A stretch of 64,000 nucleotides of DNA from Truepera sp965215315 (GTDB lineage: Bacteria > Deinococcota > Deinococci > Deinococcales > Trueperaceae), in NCBI GenBank assembly GCA_965215315.1, contig CBDCDB010000008.1, positions 682,001 through 746,000 on the forward strand, given 5' to 3'. A program made the translations under genes and the position numbers. The notes under the pieces are model-generated. The model did not search any database. It had not been told where the DNA came from and worked only from the letters and a program-made list of their open reading frames with translations. This document shows positions 1 to 7,566 of this stretch, one piece after another; the stretch's first letter is position 1; every line of letters begins with the position of its first letter.

Positions 1-913
1 GCCAGTTTGAAAGCCCGTCGCTCAGGTCTTCGATGAGGCGAAAGCCGTAGTGCATCACCGCCGTGCAGACCTGCAAACTCGTCGCACCTAAAAGGAGAAA
101 TTCGGCGGCGTCGCGCCACGTTTGAATGCCCCCCATCCCAGAAATTGGCACTTGATAGCGCTGCGTTTCAGGGAGCTGCATGACCTCGCTGAGCATACTG
201 AGCGCAATCGGTTTGACGGCTGGCCCTGCGTAACCACCGTGTCCGCCTTTACCGCCAACATTGGGCTGGAGCTGGAACGAATCCAAATCCACGCCGACCA
301 CCGAGTTGATGGTGTTAATCAGGGACAAGGCGTTGGCTTGTCCGTCGATGGCAGCCCGCGCAGGCACCTTGATGTCGGTGATGTTGGGCGTCAGTTTGAC
401 GATGACCGGTATACTCGCCGCTGACGTGACCCATTCGGTAATCATCGTGCAGTATTCCGGAACCTGCCCGACAGCTGAACCCATCCCGCGTTCACTCATC
501 CCGTGTGGACACCCGTAGTTGAGTTCGATGGCGTCTGCGCCGGTATCTTCAATGCGTTTTACGGCGTCGGCCCAAACTTTCGGGTCGGACTCGAACATTG
601 CGGAGACGACGACCGCCCGGTCGGGCCAGAGCCGTTTGACCTCAGCAATTTCGCGTAGGTTTACGTCTAGCGGCCGGTCGGAAATCAGCTCGATATTGTT
701 GATAGCGGCGAGCTTGTTACCGTTGTATTCCCAGCCGCCGTACCGCGACGAAACGTTCAGAACAGGTGTGCCGATGGTCTTCCAGACTGCGCCGCCCCAA
801 CCGTATTCAAACGCTTTGTTGATTTGATAGGCTGTGTTCGTCGGTGGAGCCGAAGCGAGCCAGAACGGGTTGGGGCTTTTGACGCCACAAAAATTAGTAC
901 TTAGGTCAGCCAC
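1..913 (-). CDS. preA: NAD-dependent dihydropyrimidine dehydrogenase, catalytic subunit PreA (partial)
   Basis: FMN-containing subunit that reduces uracil and thymine to their 5,6-dihydro forms, the first step of reductive pyrimidine breakdown; it works in the cytoplasm with PreT. About 304 codons are visible, and the C-terminal part, which carries the 4Fe-4S ferredoxin domain in this family, lies beyond base 1. The start is GTG at 913, preceded by a GGAGGG ribosome site at 920-925. Visible signatures are the dihydroorotate-dehydrogenase-like barrel, the catalytic-Cys segment NYGCPHGMSERGMG, KLTPNITDI and GMGGI. The start overlaps the stop of the DUF29 gene by one base (TAGTG), so the two are co-translated. 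Confidence 0.93.
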   Translation of the reverse strand, partial: MADLSTNFCGVKSPNPFWLASAPPTNTAYQINKAFEYGWGGAVWKTIGTPVLNVSSRYGGWEYNGNKLAAINNIELISDRPLDVNLREIAEVKRLWPDRAVVVSAMFESDPKVWADAVKRIEDTGADAIELNYGCPHGMSERGMGSAVGQVPEYCTMITEWVTSAASIPVIVKLTPNITDIKVPARAAIDGQANALSLINTINSVVGVDLDSFQLQPNVGGKGGHGGYAGPAVKPIALSMLSEVMQLPETQRYQVPISGMGGIQTWRDAAEFLLLGATSLQVCTAVMHYGFRLIEDLSDGLSNW

Positions 914-1362
914 TATTGACCCTCCGGTAAGAAATCTTCGCTTAGGGTTTGCTCGAGGCTATAAGGACTCGTTTCAGGAAAAGCGGTCAGCGGCAGTCGC
1001 GTTTGAACTGCAGCTCGTTTACGGGCGAGTCTGTAAAGGTCAGCTAATTCGGTCTCTGCATGAAGCCTTAAGCTCTTACTAACGCGAAAGTCTCGAGCTA
1101 AACGCCCACGGTGCTCGAGCAAGGTGTCCGTCCAGCTTCGGCTCCGTTTTAAGGGTTGAAACTGATATTTGAGCAGGTGAATAAGAACGACGCTTAGGTC
1201 GCTTTCGACCACACGCCGCTGGCTCCGTCCGATATCATCAACCTCCTCAGCCAAATTCTCCAAGTCAAGCTCACCCACGCGTCCCTGACGCAAGAGTTCG
1301 GCTTGATGCTCGAGCCACAGCACGAAGTCTTCTTCATAAGTTGGTTTCGCTAAGGTATCCAT
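913..1362 (-). CDS. DUF29 domain protein
   Basis: About 149 residues, starting MDTLAKPTYEEDFVLWLEHQ. The pattern of YEEDFxLWLExQAxLLRxG, then LDLENLAEEVDDIGRS, then a helical region with LLKYQFQP is that of the DUF29 family, which has no established function. I chose the ATG at 1362 because the longer reading frame (to 1443) overlaps preT and adds residues not usual for the family. There is no strong ribosome site in front of this ATG. The gene sits between preT and preA and its stop overlaps the preA start. DUF29 genes are often found as scattered, mobile-looking copies in cyanobacteria, so insertion into a pre-existing preTA operon is plausible, but that is inference. Confidence 0.8.
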   Translation of the reverse strand: MDTLAKPTYEEDFVLWLEHQAELLRQGRVGELDLENLAEEVDDIGRSQRRVVESDLSVVLIHLLKYQFQPLKRSRSWTDTLLEHRGRLARDFRVSKSLRLHAETELADLYRLARKRAAVQTRLPLTAFPETSPYSLEQTLSEDFLPEGQ

Positions 1363-1390
1363 AGACCAGTGTAATCCAAACTGATGACGT

Positions 1391-2776
1391 TTAGTCAGCA
1401 GCAAGTGCGGGAGAAAGCTGGGCGTGGATACTCTGCGCCGCAATTTTGCCGTCTTGCGTCGCGGTCACGGTCATCGCCTCGCCGGTGGCGCGGATACAGT
1501 CGCCACCCGCAAAGATTTTGGGGTTCGCGGTTCGCAATCCTTCGTCTACGCTGAGATAACCGCGTTCTTGCTCTAAGCCGAAATGCGCGTAAAGGTCAAA
1601 GCGTTTCTCTTGCCCGATAGCCTTGATAACCTGGTCACAGGGAATAATAAATTCACTGCCCGGAACAGGTTCGGGGAGTGCGCGTCCGTCCGGCCCCGGT
1701 GGGCCGAGTTCTACGCGGAGGCACTCCAAACCCGTTACCCGCCCGTCACCCAAAACCCGTACCGGCTGACTGAAAAAGCGAAATTCCACGCCCTCATGCT
1801 TGATGAAACTGTATTCAAAGTCGTAAGCCGTCATCTGGTCTTCGCCGCGCCGGTACGCGAGCGTCACCCGCTCCGCGCCCAAGCGTTTGGCAATGGTCGC
1901 CGCGTCGATGGCTGTGTTGCCCGCCCCGATAACTGCGACTTGCCGTCCGACGGGAAGCGCTTGCAACCGCTCCAACCCGTCTTTTTCGGCAAGTTTGGTT
2001 TCAGCGATAAACGATAAGGCTTCGGTGACACCCTCTAGTTCTTCACCGGGAATCCCTAGGTGCGGCACCGAACCCATCCCAACGCCTAAGAATACGGCGT
2101 CAAACTCGTTTAATTCGTCGGCAGTAAGGTCTTGCCCCACTGTGACACCTGTTTTGACCTCCACGCCGAGCGCCTCGATCAGCGCGACCTCTTCTAGCGC
2201 AACTCGGATCGGCTCACGCATCACGACGATGCCGTAGGTAGATAGACCGCCGGGGAGCGAGTTTTTTTCAAAAACCGTTACGGCGTAACCGAGTTTAACG
2301 AGTTCGCCCGCGCACGAGAGCCCCGCCGGGCCAGCACCTACTACGGCGACCCGCAGACCGTTCGGCGGCGCAGGAGTAAACGGCAGCTTTTGTTTCGCGT
2401 AAAGATGATCTACCGCGTACCGTTGTAGCCGCCCGATTTCGATGGGTTTATGGTCGCCGCCGAGCACGCACGCCCCCTCGCATAGCTCTTCAACCGGACA
2501 CACGCGGGCGCACGTCGCCGCCATCAGGTTCGCTTCTAAAATGGTGACAGCTGCGCCGGTTACATTATCGGTAGAGATTTTGCGGATGAATGTCGGTACG
2601 TCAATATTGGTCGGACAAGCCTGGATACAGGGCGCGTCAAAGCAGTATAAACAGCGGTTGGCCTCGAGCCTCGCCTCACGCCTTGATAGTGGGGGCTCGA
2701 GTTCGCTAAAGCGTTCTTCTAAAACCGCCAAAGCGGGCGGCGTTACCGGGTTTGGACTGGCTAAACCGGATTTCAT
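1391..2776 (-). CDS. preT: NAD-dependent dihydropyrimidine dehydrogenase subunit PreT
   Basis: Electron-transfer subunit that passes electrons from NADH through FAD and Fe-S clusters to PreA. The 461 residues show, in order: an N-terminal Fe-S domain with Cys clusters (CLYCFDAPCIQACP at about 42-55, then CARVCPVEELCEGAC), an FAD-binding GAGPAGLSCAGEL near 147, and a second dinucleotide site IGAGNTAIDA near 285, as in the glutamate synthase small-subunit family. A good AAGGAG ribosome site lies 7 nt before the ATG (2784-2789). It is the first gene of the preT-DUF29-preA set. The absence of a neighbouring gltB and the presence of preA support PreT rather than a glutamate synthase subunit. Confidence 0.92.
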   Translation of the reverse strand: MKSGLASPNPVTPPALAVLEERFSELEPPLSRREARLEANRCLYCFDAPCIQACPTNIDVPTFIRKISTDNVTGAAVTILEANLMAATCARVCPVEELCEGACVLGGDHKPIEIGRLQRYAVDHLYAKQKLPFTPAPPNGLRVAVVGAGPAGLSCAGELVKLGYAVTVFEKNSLPGGLSTYGIVVMREPIRVALEEVALIEALGVEVKTGVTVGQDLTADELNEFDAVFLGVGMGSVPHLGIPGEELEGVTEALSFIAETKLAEKDGLERLQALPVGRQVAVIGAGNTAIDAATIAKRLGAERVTLAYRRGEDQMTAYDFEYSFIKHEGVEFRFFSQPVRVLGDGRVTGLECLRVELGPPGPDGRALPEPVPGSEFIIPCDQVIKAIGQEKRFDLYAHFGLEQERGYLSVDEGLRTANPKIFAGGDCIRATGEAMTVTATQDGKIAAQSIHAQLSPALAAD

Positions 2777-3059
2777 AGCTGGGCTCCTTCAGGCAGCTCG
2801 GGTGATTGCAACTCGGTTAATAACAAAGCTGCTACACCGAGCCGCATATAATACCTAACTATACAGCAGGCGTATTTCGGGAGCAGGTCGAAACCTCTCT
2901 GTACAGCAGGTGTTTGGAACAGCTACAAGTAGAGCAGGGTGCAAAACCGGTTGCTTTAACAGGTTTTTTACGGTGACACGCAACCCGTCAGGCAGCGCGG
3001 AAAACGTGACGTGCTTAAACGGATGCGTTTGAACGTCATCTACCGGCTGACCATAGATT
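2777..3059. other. Intergenic region upstream of preT
   Basis: A 283-bp gap with no convincing gene. It should hold the minus-strand promoter of preT; AT-rich -10-like sequence on that strand lies around 2847-2856. The octamer ACAGCAGG occurs twice, at 2863-2870 and 2903-2910, each in a slightly longer shared context. This could be a regulator site, but two copies are too few to be sure. Confidence 0.4.
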
Positions 3060-3078
3060 TCAGCCCATAGATTTCAGC
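3051..3078. repeat. Perfect 14-bp tandem duplication
   Basis: CCATAGATTTCAGC occurs twice in direct succession (3051-3064 and 3065-3078). The duplication covers the last codons and stop of the ferredoxin gene on the minus strand. It is most simply a replication-slippage event. Confidence 0.9.
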
Positions 3079-3359
3079 TCTGTAACGAGGCTCTCCGCAA
3101 ACCGTTCAACGTAACGCGGGTGCAGCCCCGTATAAAGACGCGGCTCCGTACCGGGTAGCTCGACGAGAACGTTACACGCTTGTTTGCACAGGTCGAAGCA
3201 GTCGTGACGCAGAACAGCAGCACCCACTCCTTCACAGGCAAAAGTTTTTTTTAATCCTGTAGCGAGTTCACCCGCGCCCCGCTTCGTACAGCTCTTTGCA
3301 CGACAAACCTGCACGGTTACGTAACTGTCGGTGACGTGTTTTTCAGCTTCTTTCGTCAT
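3060..3359 (-). CDS. Thioredoxin-like [2Fe-2S] ferredoxin
   Basis: 99 residues with four cysteines in the arrangement of thioredoxin-fold [2Fe-2S] ferredoxins: VCRAKSCTKRGAGEL near residue 18 and the pair DLCKQAC near 56-61, followed by PRLYTGLHPRYVERF. Such small proteins are soluble electron carriers, and the partner is unknown here. The start ATG at 3359 has no clear ribosome site. The gene is divergent from the TetR gene at 3438. Its 3-prime end carries a 14-bp tandem duplication, so the last residues may differ from relatives. Confidence 0.8.
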   Translation of the reverse strand: MTKEAEKHVTDSYVTVQVCRAKSCTKRGAGELATGLKKTFACEGVGAAVLRHDCFDLCKQACNVLVELPGTEPRLYTGLHPRYVERFAESLVTELKSMG

Positions 3360-3399
3360 AACTTAAGCTATCACGCCCACGCATTCTCGCTCGTTATGC

Positions 3400-3428
3400 T
3401 TGATAAAGATAACAGTGTTAAGTATAGT
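3400..3428 (+). promoter_or_regulatory. TetR gene promoter with operator
   Basis: TTGATA (3400-3405), a 17-bp spacer and TATAGT (3423-3428) form a good sigma-70-type promoter whose -10 ends 9 nt before the ATG at 3438. Inside the spacer is the inverted repeat TAACA-G-TGTTA (3410-3420). The same repeat, one base longer on each side, occurs at 4857-4869. This makes it the likely binding site of the TetR protein encoded next to it, giving autorepression. Confidence 0.75.
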
Positions 3429-3437
3429 GCAAGTGTT

Positions 3438-4109
3438 ATGACAGAGATTAAGACAACCAGGGCCACTCGCCTACGCGAAAAGAGCAGTGTGCGCCGTCAG
3501 CAGCAAAAAGCTGAGGTGCGGCAGGCGATTTTGACGGCGGCGAGTGAGCTGTTTTTAGAAGGGGGGTTGGAGGGCTTTTCGTTGCGTGGGGTTGCCGAAC
3601 GGGTGGGCTACTCGGCGACAACCGTTTATCTGTACTTCGACAACAAAGATGACCTGCTTTTCTCGGTATCGCTCGAGGGGTTCGAGCGGTTTGGTCAGGC
3701 ACTAAAAGATGCTTACGACAGTGCTGACGACCCTATCGTCCGCATCAGCGCCATCGGTCACGCCTACGTCGCGTTTGGTGTCGCAAATCCCGCGCACTAC
3801 TGCCTGATGTTTATGGAACGCGGTGAGTTTTTCCTCAAAGAAAATCCGAACGACTGTAAACCTACGGTTGATTCATTTAACATTCTCGTCCAAGCGGTTT
3901 GCGAAGCGCACGCGGCGGGTGTTATCGGCGCGAAAGAACCGATGGGCCTGGTGTACACGCTCTGGGCCGCCGTTCACGGTCTGGTGGCGCTGACGCTCTG
4001 TGTCCCGGTAATGGATTCGCGTGATCTCGAGCAGCGCACCGATGAACTCCTGCTGACCTTACATAGCGGCTTCGCCAAACGACCTCAGGTTACGAAAGGG
4101 GAACGATGA
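3438..4109 (+). CDS. TetR/AcrR family transcriptional regulator
   Basis: 223 residues from the ATG at 3438. The longer frame from 3336 runs through the divergent ferredoxin start and through this gene's own promoter, so it was rejected. The N-terminal helix-turn-helix is clear: ILTAASELFLEGGLEGFSLR, then VAERVGYSATTVYLYFDNKDDLL at about residues 46-68. The C-terminal part is a ligand-binding domain of the TetR_C_33-like type. The stop overlaps the next ATG (ATGA at 4106-4109), so it is co-translated with the hydrolase. Identical inverted repeats in its own promoter and before the gene at 4908 suggest that it represses both units. The ligand is unknown. Confidence 0.9.
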   Translation: MTEIKTTRATRLREKSSVRRQQQKAEVRQAILTAASELFLEGGLEGFSLRGVAERVGYSATTVYLYFDNKDDLLFSVSLEGFERFGQALKDAYDSADDPIVRISAIGHAYVAFGVANPAHYCLMFMERGEFFLKENPNDCKPTVDSFNILVQAVCEAHAAGVIGAKEPMGLVYTLWAAVHGLVALTLCVPVMDSRDLEQRTDELLLTLHSGFAKRPQVTKGER

Positions 4110-4849
4110 AAGAGATCGGCGCGGGTATCTATCAGCTTAATCTGGGGCTCGCCAACGTCTATTTGCTCGAGGGGCGGGGCGGGCTCGCATTAGTTGACGC
4201 GGGTGGTCAGGGTGCGCTCAGGACGCTGCAACAGCAGCTCCGCAGGACCCGGTTTCGTCCCTCAGACATCAGTCATATTCTCGTAACACACGGGCACTTC
4301 GATCACGTCGGCGGCTTAGTCGAAATTCAGGCAGAAACCGCCGCTACGGTGTGGGCGCATCACCTCGACGCCCCCATCATCCGAGGCGACGCACCGGTCA
4401 GCCGCCCCGAACCGCGCTCGCTCAAGCCTTTCGACCGCTGGATAGGGCAAATCATTAAGGGGCCACAATTACTTGCCCCGGTACACCGCGAACTCGGCTC
4501 GAGTGAGGACTTGGGCGAGTTGCGGACAGGTCTTAGGGTCGTGCATCTGCCGGGTCACAGCGCCGGACAGGTCGGTTTTTGGCTGTCTGAGGCGCGGCTG
4601 CTCTTAGGCGGTGACGTATTAACGCACTTCGTCCCTTGGCGGCTCACCCTGCCGCTCGCCGCGTACACCGCAGATATGGCCGAAGCTAAACGTTCGGTAT
4701 TTAAGGTAGCGCAGCTACGGCTGGATACCCTCGCGCTAGGCCACGGTACGCCGCTTGTTGGGAACGCCCAGCATCAGGTTGGGGCAGCCGTACGCCGTTT
4801 GCGCCTAAGTGCAGCCGCACAAACAGGAAGCAGTTTGTTGTTCTTTTGA
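4106..4849 (+). CDS. Metallo-beta-lactamase-fold hydrolase
   Basis: 247 residues with the zinc-binding signature of the MBL fold: THGHFDHVGG near residue 59, HLPGHSAGQ near 148, GGDVLTH near 170 and LGHGTP near 211. The family includes glyoxalase II, lactonases and other hydrolases, and the sequence does not settle the substrate. It overlaps the TetR gene by 4 bp and so is probably made in step with it. It may act on the ligand that the regulator senses or on the compound handled by the membrane proteins downstream (inference). The start ATG at 4106 is preceded by AAAGGGGAACG, a good ribosome site inside the TetR coding end. Confidence 0.88.
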   Translation: MKEIGAGIYQLNLGLANVYLLEGRGGLALVDAGGQGALRTLQQQLRRTRFRPSDISHILVTHGHFDHVGGLVEIQAETAATVWAHHLDAPIIRGDAPVSRPEPRSLKPFDRWIGQIIKGPQLLAPVHRELGSSEDLGELRTGLRVVHLPGHSAGQVGFWLSEARLLLGGDVLTHFVPWRLTLPLAAYTADMAEAKRSVFKVAQLRLDTLALGHGTPLVGNAQHQVGAAVRRLRLSAAAQTGSSLLFF

Positions 4850-4856
4850 CTAAAAC

Positions 4857-4869
4857 TTAACAGTGTTAA
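4857..4869. promoter_or_regulatory. Second TetR-type operator
   Basis: TTAACA-G-TGTTAA is a perfect inverted repeat with a single central base. Its core is identical to the repeat in the TetR promoter at 3410-3420. It lies 39 bp before the ATG at 4908, just after a TTGACT (4846-4851) that overlaps the MBL gene stop and before GATACT (4873-4878). It is expected to put the 4908-6933 membrane genes under the same regulator. Confidence 0.75.
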
Positions 4870-4907
4870 CTGGATACTAGTCGTCATCTTCCCTTAGGAG
4901 ACCTCTC

Positions 4908-5861
4908 ATGCTCAGCCGCACGTTTCACAAACTCTGGCATACCCACGCTCCGCTTACCGTTTCGGCGCTCGTCACAGGGCTCGTCACCCTATTTTTTATC
5001 GTCGGGATTTTCGCCGATCCACGCGTGATTACGGGCGCTCCGGCGTGGCTTAAACCGACGAAGTTCGGCGTTTCGATCTCGCTCTACAGCCTGACGCTGG
5101 TCTGGATTTTGGGTTTTGTTCGGGGGCGTTCTCACTGGGTGAGCGTATTGGGCTGGACGGTACTGGTGACGTTTGCGCTCGAGTGGGTTGCCATTATCAC
5201 CCAAGTCGTGCGCGGCACCACCAGTCACTTTAATATTGCGACGCCCTTTGACGCAGCACTTTGGGGCCTCATGGCCGTTTCGATCGTCGTGTTGTGGGGC
5301 GCGAACTTCGTCGTTGCAGGGCTTTTGCTGTTTCAGAAGTTTGAAAACCCGGCGTTCGCCTGGAGTTTACGGCTCGGCCTCGCCCTGACGATTCTCGGGA
5401 TGGGACTCGGCTACCTGATGGTCTCACCGACCGCGCAACAGTTAGCCGGATGGCGTGTGGGTGAGGCCGTGACGATTGCTGGGGCGCACACGGTCGGTTT
5501 GCCCGACGGTGGCCCCGGTTTACCTGTGACCGGCTGGAGCACACAGGGCGGCGACCTGCGGATTCCGCACTTTATCGGGATGCACGCGCTGCAGGTCGTC
5601 CCGTTTTTGGGCTGGTGGATAGGAAGACGTAAACGTATCCCGATGCGGGCTCGAGTTGCCCTTGTAGGCGTCGGCAGCGGTTTTTACCTGGGCGTCGTCC
5701 TTATCGTCACGCAGCAGGCGCTCCGGGCGCAACCGCTGTTACGGTCCGACGCCTTGACGTTGGGTTTATTCACCAGTCTTGCGCTAGCGGCAGTTTTGGC
5801 GGCTCTTGTCACCTTGCGCCGACCTGGGCAACCGGAGGCTCGAGGTCACGTACATGTCTGA
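4908..5861 (+). CDS. Uncharacterised multispanning membrane protein
   Basis: 317 residues with roughly seven to eight hydrophobic segments, at about residues 20-37, 52-70, 80-98, 118-140, 150-170, 225-240, 250-270 and 280-303. A loop after segment five is rich in Gly and Pro and ends in RIPHFIGMHALQVVPFLGWW, where two histidines sit in a hydrophobic setting. I do not recognise the family with certainty. The ribosome site TTAGGAG and the ATG at 4908 are well spaced. The gene follows a copy of the TetR-type operator and precedes the ABA4-like and DoxX genes, so it likely belongs to the same regulated membrane function. Confidence 0.8.
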   Translation: MLSRTFHKLWHTHAPLTVSALVTGLVTLFFIVGIFADPRVITGAPAWLKPTKFGVSISLYSLTLVWILGFVRGRSHWVSVLGWTVLVTFALEWVAIITQVVRGTTSHFNIATPFDAALWGLMAVSIVVLWGANFVVAGLLLFQKFENPAFAWSLRLGLALTILGMGLGYLMVSPTAQQLAGWRVGEAVTIAGAHTVGLPDGGPGLPVTGWSTQGGDLRIPHFIGMHALQVVPFLGWWIGRRKRIPMRARVALVGVGSGFYLGVVLIVTQQALRAQPLLRSDALTLGLFTSLALAAVLAALVTLRRPGQPEARGHVHV

Positions 5862-6026
5862 ACTCTCGAGCCCTTCACAGTTTGTCGCCGGTCTCGGGCC
5901 TGTCCTAGTTCTAACGATTGTTTTACGGCGACAGCTTACAGCTGAGCCACTCCGGTTCTCCCAAACACGCCGTAAAGTGAGCTTTTACAGAGGTCACACT
6001 CACATGGGTGCAACCGTTCAACTAAC

Positions 6027-6044
6027 GCCCGGCGTCGGGCTTTT
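6027..6044 (+). terminator. Short hairpin with T tract before the ABA4-like gene
   Basis: GCCCG (6027-6031) and CGGGC (6036-6040) form a 5-bp stem with a 4-nt loop followed by TTTT. The hairpin is too weak for a firm terminator call and may only reduce read-through from 4908 into 6059. The rest of the 5862-6058 gap shows no convincing gene. Confidence 0.4.
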
Positions 6045-6058
6045 ACGGGAGTTTTAGA

Positions 6059-6502
6059 ATGGCAGGGTTTGAGATGGCACAGATTTTTTCGGCAAGCTTT
6101 CTGCTCGTCGCACCGTTTTGGGTTCTGCTGATTTTCTTGCCTAACTGGACGTGGACAGAGCGTATCATCCGTTCGCCGTGGATTGCCGCGCCTGCCGCCT
6201 TGCTCTATGCGGTACTGGTGCTGCCAAGCTTTATGGGCGTGTTGACCGCCGTTGCCAATCCAGATTTGGCAGGTATTAGGGCGCTGCTCGGCACACCCGC
6301 AGGCGCAACGATTGGCTGGGTTCACTTTCTCGCCTTCGACCTCTTTGTCGGGCGCTGGCTCTATCTCGATAGCCGCGAACGTGGTTTAAGCCCTTGGCTC
6401 GTCAGTCCGGTGCTGCTACTAACACTCATGCTTGCACCCATAGGATTTTTGGTCTATCTGCTCGCGCGCGCCGCGCACACTATGCCCAACAAGGCTACAT
6501 GA
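6059..6502 (+). CDS. ABA4-like (DUF4281) membrane protein
   Basis: 147 residues and four membrane segments. The arrangement (FWVLLIFLPNWTWTERI, a central loop, then GWVHFLAFDLFVGRWLYLDSRERGLSPWL) matches the ABA4-like family, named after the plant protein needed for neoxanthin synthesis; bacterial members have no proven role. The ATG at 6059 has a GGGAG site at 6047-6051, while the alternative ATG at 6074 has a weaker site. The stop overlaps the next start (ATGA at 6499-6502). Given the carotenoid link of the plant protein, a role near membrane carotenoids is possible here but is only a guess. Confidence 0.82.
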   Translation: MAGFEMAQIFSASFLLVAPFWVLLIFLPNWTWTERIIRSPWIAAPAALLYAVLVLPSFMGVLTAVANPDLAGIRALLGTPAGATIGWVHFLAFDLFVGRWLYLDSRERGLSPWLVSPVLLLTLMLAPIGFLVYLLARAAHTMPNKAT

Positions 6503-6933
6503 TTTCGCTTGTTGTTCTGCTCGTCGTAACTCTGACGGGTCGCGCCCTCGGCTTTGTATGGGACGGTTTGGACAGCTGGTTTGAGGCCACCCGCTTTGGT
6601 CTCGTTGCCATGTTTGGTTTTACGGGTTTGTCTCACTTTTCAAAGCTGCGCGAAGCCTTCATTCAGATGGTGCCGCCTATTTTTCCTGCACCCGGTTCAC
6701 TGGTTACGTTGACGGGGATGCTCGAGCTACTCGGCGCAGTTGGCCTGTTGACCCCACTTCGCACTTACGCTACGCTCGGGCTGGCGCTACTGCTCGTCAT
6801 GCTGCTGCCCGCCAACGTCTACGCGGCGCGGCAGGGCGTCACACTAGGCAATAGACCTCCGACACCTCTGCTCCTACGGGTGCCTATGCAAATGCTCTAC
6901 TTTGCCCTGCTCCTCTGGGTCGCCTTCGCTTGA
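6499..6933 (+). CDS. DoxX family membrane protein
   Basis: 144 residues with four membrane segments, beginning MISLVVLLVVTLTGRALGF. The stretch TRFGLVAMFGFTGLSHFSKL followed by MLELLGAVGLLTPLRTYATLGLALLLVMLLPANVYA is characteristic of DoxX/DoxD-like proteins. The start at 6499 overlaps the ABA4-like stop by 4 bp. The longer frame from 6394 runs inside the previous gene and was rejected. DoxX relatives form redox-linked membrane complexes in some bacteria, but the function here is unknown. It is the last gene of the TetR-linked set. Confidence 0.85.
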   Translation: MISLVVLLVVTLTGRALGFVWDGLDSWFEATRFGLVAMFGFTGLSHFSKLREAFIQMVPPIFPAPGSLVTLTGMLELLGAVGLLTPLRTYATLGLALLLVMLLPANVYAARQGVTLGNRPPTPLLLRVPMQMLYFALLLWVAFA

Positions 6934-7045
6934 CGCAACCACACTGACACGGCATTTTACACACGTTAAGCTGCCGTGCTGAAACAGGCTGGCGGCGATA
7001 CGGCCCAAGTGCAAGCTGCGTGACACTCTAGAAACTTGCAGGGTG

Positions 7046-7064
7046 TAGTATTTGCAATGTGCAA
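7046..7064 (+). promoter_or_regulatory. MarR gene promoter and operator
   Basis: TAGTAT (7046-7051) lies 7 nt before the GTG start at 7059. The inverted repeat TTGCA-ATG-TGCAA (7052-7064) spans the expected transcription start and the start codon, and a further TTGCA half-site lies at 7036-7040. A repressor bound here would block initiation, the usual MarR autoregulation. The -35 region is not distinct. Confidence 0.65.
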
Positions 7065-7523
7065 TTAGTTCCCAAAGCCTCAGCGACCCGCTTTATGCAC
7101 AGCTTCTGGAACCTACGTCAACTTTTTGTCGACCAGGTTTCGCCGCAGCTGCGTGAGCAGATAGGTTTGGAGGTACCGGAGGTATTTTTACTCGAGTACA
7201 TCGGCAAAAGCAGTCTCAGCCCGTCAGAAATCGCCGCGCAGATGCGGCTGCCCCCGCACGCCATCAGCCGCAAACTCGACGCGCTCGAGAAGCGCCACCT
7301 GATTACCCGGCACGTCGGTAAAGGCGACGCGCGGCGGCGCGTACTGGGCTTGACAGCTAAAGGCAAGGCGGTCTGTAAAGAGGCTTCAGAGCTGCTAGAG
7401 GGTTACGTGGGCGACATCTTGGGCGTCCTCGAGCCCACTGTAGTAGAGACGCTGCTAGACGCGCTCGAGGGGTTGACCCAACCACAAGTATCAACCCAAC
7501 CAGCAACACAGACTCAGTCCTAA
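7059..7523 (+). CDS. MarR family transcriptional regulator
   Basis: 154 residues. The winged helix is clear: SLSPSEIAAQMRLPPHAISRKLDALEKRHLITRHVGKGDARRRVLGLTAKGKA, at about residues 52-104, with the DxRR wing typical of MarR. The GTG start at 7059 sits 7 nt after a TAGTAT box and has no ribosome site, consistent with a leaderless transcript. A perfect 5+5 inverted repeat covers the start. The gene is 43 bp before a drug-exporter gene in the same direction, the classic arrangement in which MarR controls an efflux pump. The C-terminal tail is rich in Gln and Thr and probably disordered. Confidence 0.9.
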   Translation: MQLVPKASATRFMHSFWNLRQLFVDQVSPQLREQIGLEVPEVFLLEYIGKSSLSPSEIAAQMRLPPHAISRKLDALEKRHLITRHVGKGDARRRVLGLTAKGKAVCKEASELLEGYVGDILGVLEPTVVETLLDALEGLTQPQVSTQPATQTQS

Positions 7524-7566
7524 CCCCTATTCAGAACTACGTTTCAAGGTATCTAAAGGAGCATCT

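Noticed and set aside
5854..6057. 67-codon frame between the 317-residue membrane protein and the ABA4-like gene
   Set aside because: It has one hydrophobic stretch but no ribosome site, no family pattern, and ends in a hairpin region; not enough support.
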